Part shown: positions 5,373 through 5,384 of the stretch, piece by piece
Position numbering within the stretch: position 1 is the stretch's first letter
Layout of the letters: every line of letters begins with the position of its first letter
NCBI GenBank assembly: GCA_900752425.1
Contig: CAADVE010000038.1
Location: 1-5,384, forward strand
Length of the DNA: 5,384 nt
Source of the DNA: an uncultured Collinsella sp.
GTDB taxonomy: Bacteria; Actinomycetota; Coriobacteriia; Coriobacteriales; Coriobacteriaceae
Direction: 5' to 3'
The notes under the pieces: model-generated
Seen by the model: the letters and a program-made list of their open reading frames with translations, nothing else
What the model was told of the DNA's origin: nothing
Database searches by the model: none
Made by a program: the position numbers and the translations under genes

Positions 5373-5384
5373 ATCGACAGCCAG

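Noticed and set aside
1..5384. CRISPR arrays, tRNA or rRNA genes, insertion sequences
   Set aside because: No regularly spaced repeats, cloverleaf-like segments, transposase frames or terminal inverted repeats were seen.

Overview
The window looks like a chromosomal piece from a GC-rich Gram-positive bacterium. Strong AAGGAG-type ribosome sites, C/G-ending codons and the style of the serine-biosynthesis proteins and of the short Phd-like protein suggest an actinobacterium of the Coriobacteriia, such as Collinsella. That placement is inference; no rRNA or other phylogenetic marker is present.

Layout. Bases 2-205 hold the last 67 codons of an unidentified plus-strand gene whose tail resembles small restriction-endonuclease-fold proteins. 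Bases 206-553 are noncoding and AT-rich, contain two inverted repeats, and end in a strong terminator hairpin that serves the minus-strand genes. Bases 554-2914 (minus) carry serC followed by serA, encoding two of the three dedicated enzymes of phosphoserine-route L-serine synthesis: SerA oxidises 3-phosphoglycerate and SerC transaminates the product. Bases 3043-3216 (minus) encode a 57-residue protein with the ends of a Phd/YefM antitoxin but no middle and no toxin partner.

From about 3217 a 300-base regulatory region leads rightward into the start of a BREX phage-defence operon: brxA (DUF1819), brxB (DUF1788) and the first part of brxC (the large P-loop ATPase). The rest of a type 1-like system (pglX methyltransferase, pglZ, brxL) would lie beyond the right edge and is not seen. 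BREX itself is a known system.

The unusual points are in its control and integrity. A run of nine G residues lies at codons 9-12 of brxA, where a one-base slip would truncate the protein, which suggests phase variation. The brxA leader holds a 9-bp GC-rich hairpin, and two dyads lie around a TTGACA box. An in-frame TAA interrupts brxC at codon 131, exactly where family members have an Asn inside a conserved L-F-N-I-D-S motif; coding similarity resumes straight after it, 12 bases before the window ends. That stop is either a real nonsense mutation that breaks the system or an error near a contig end.
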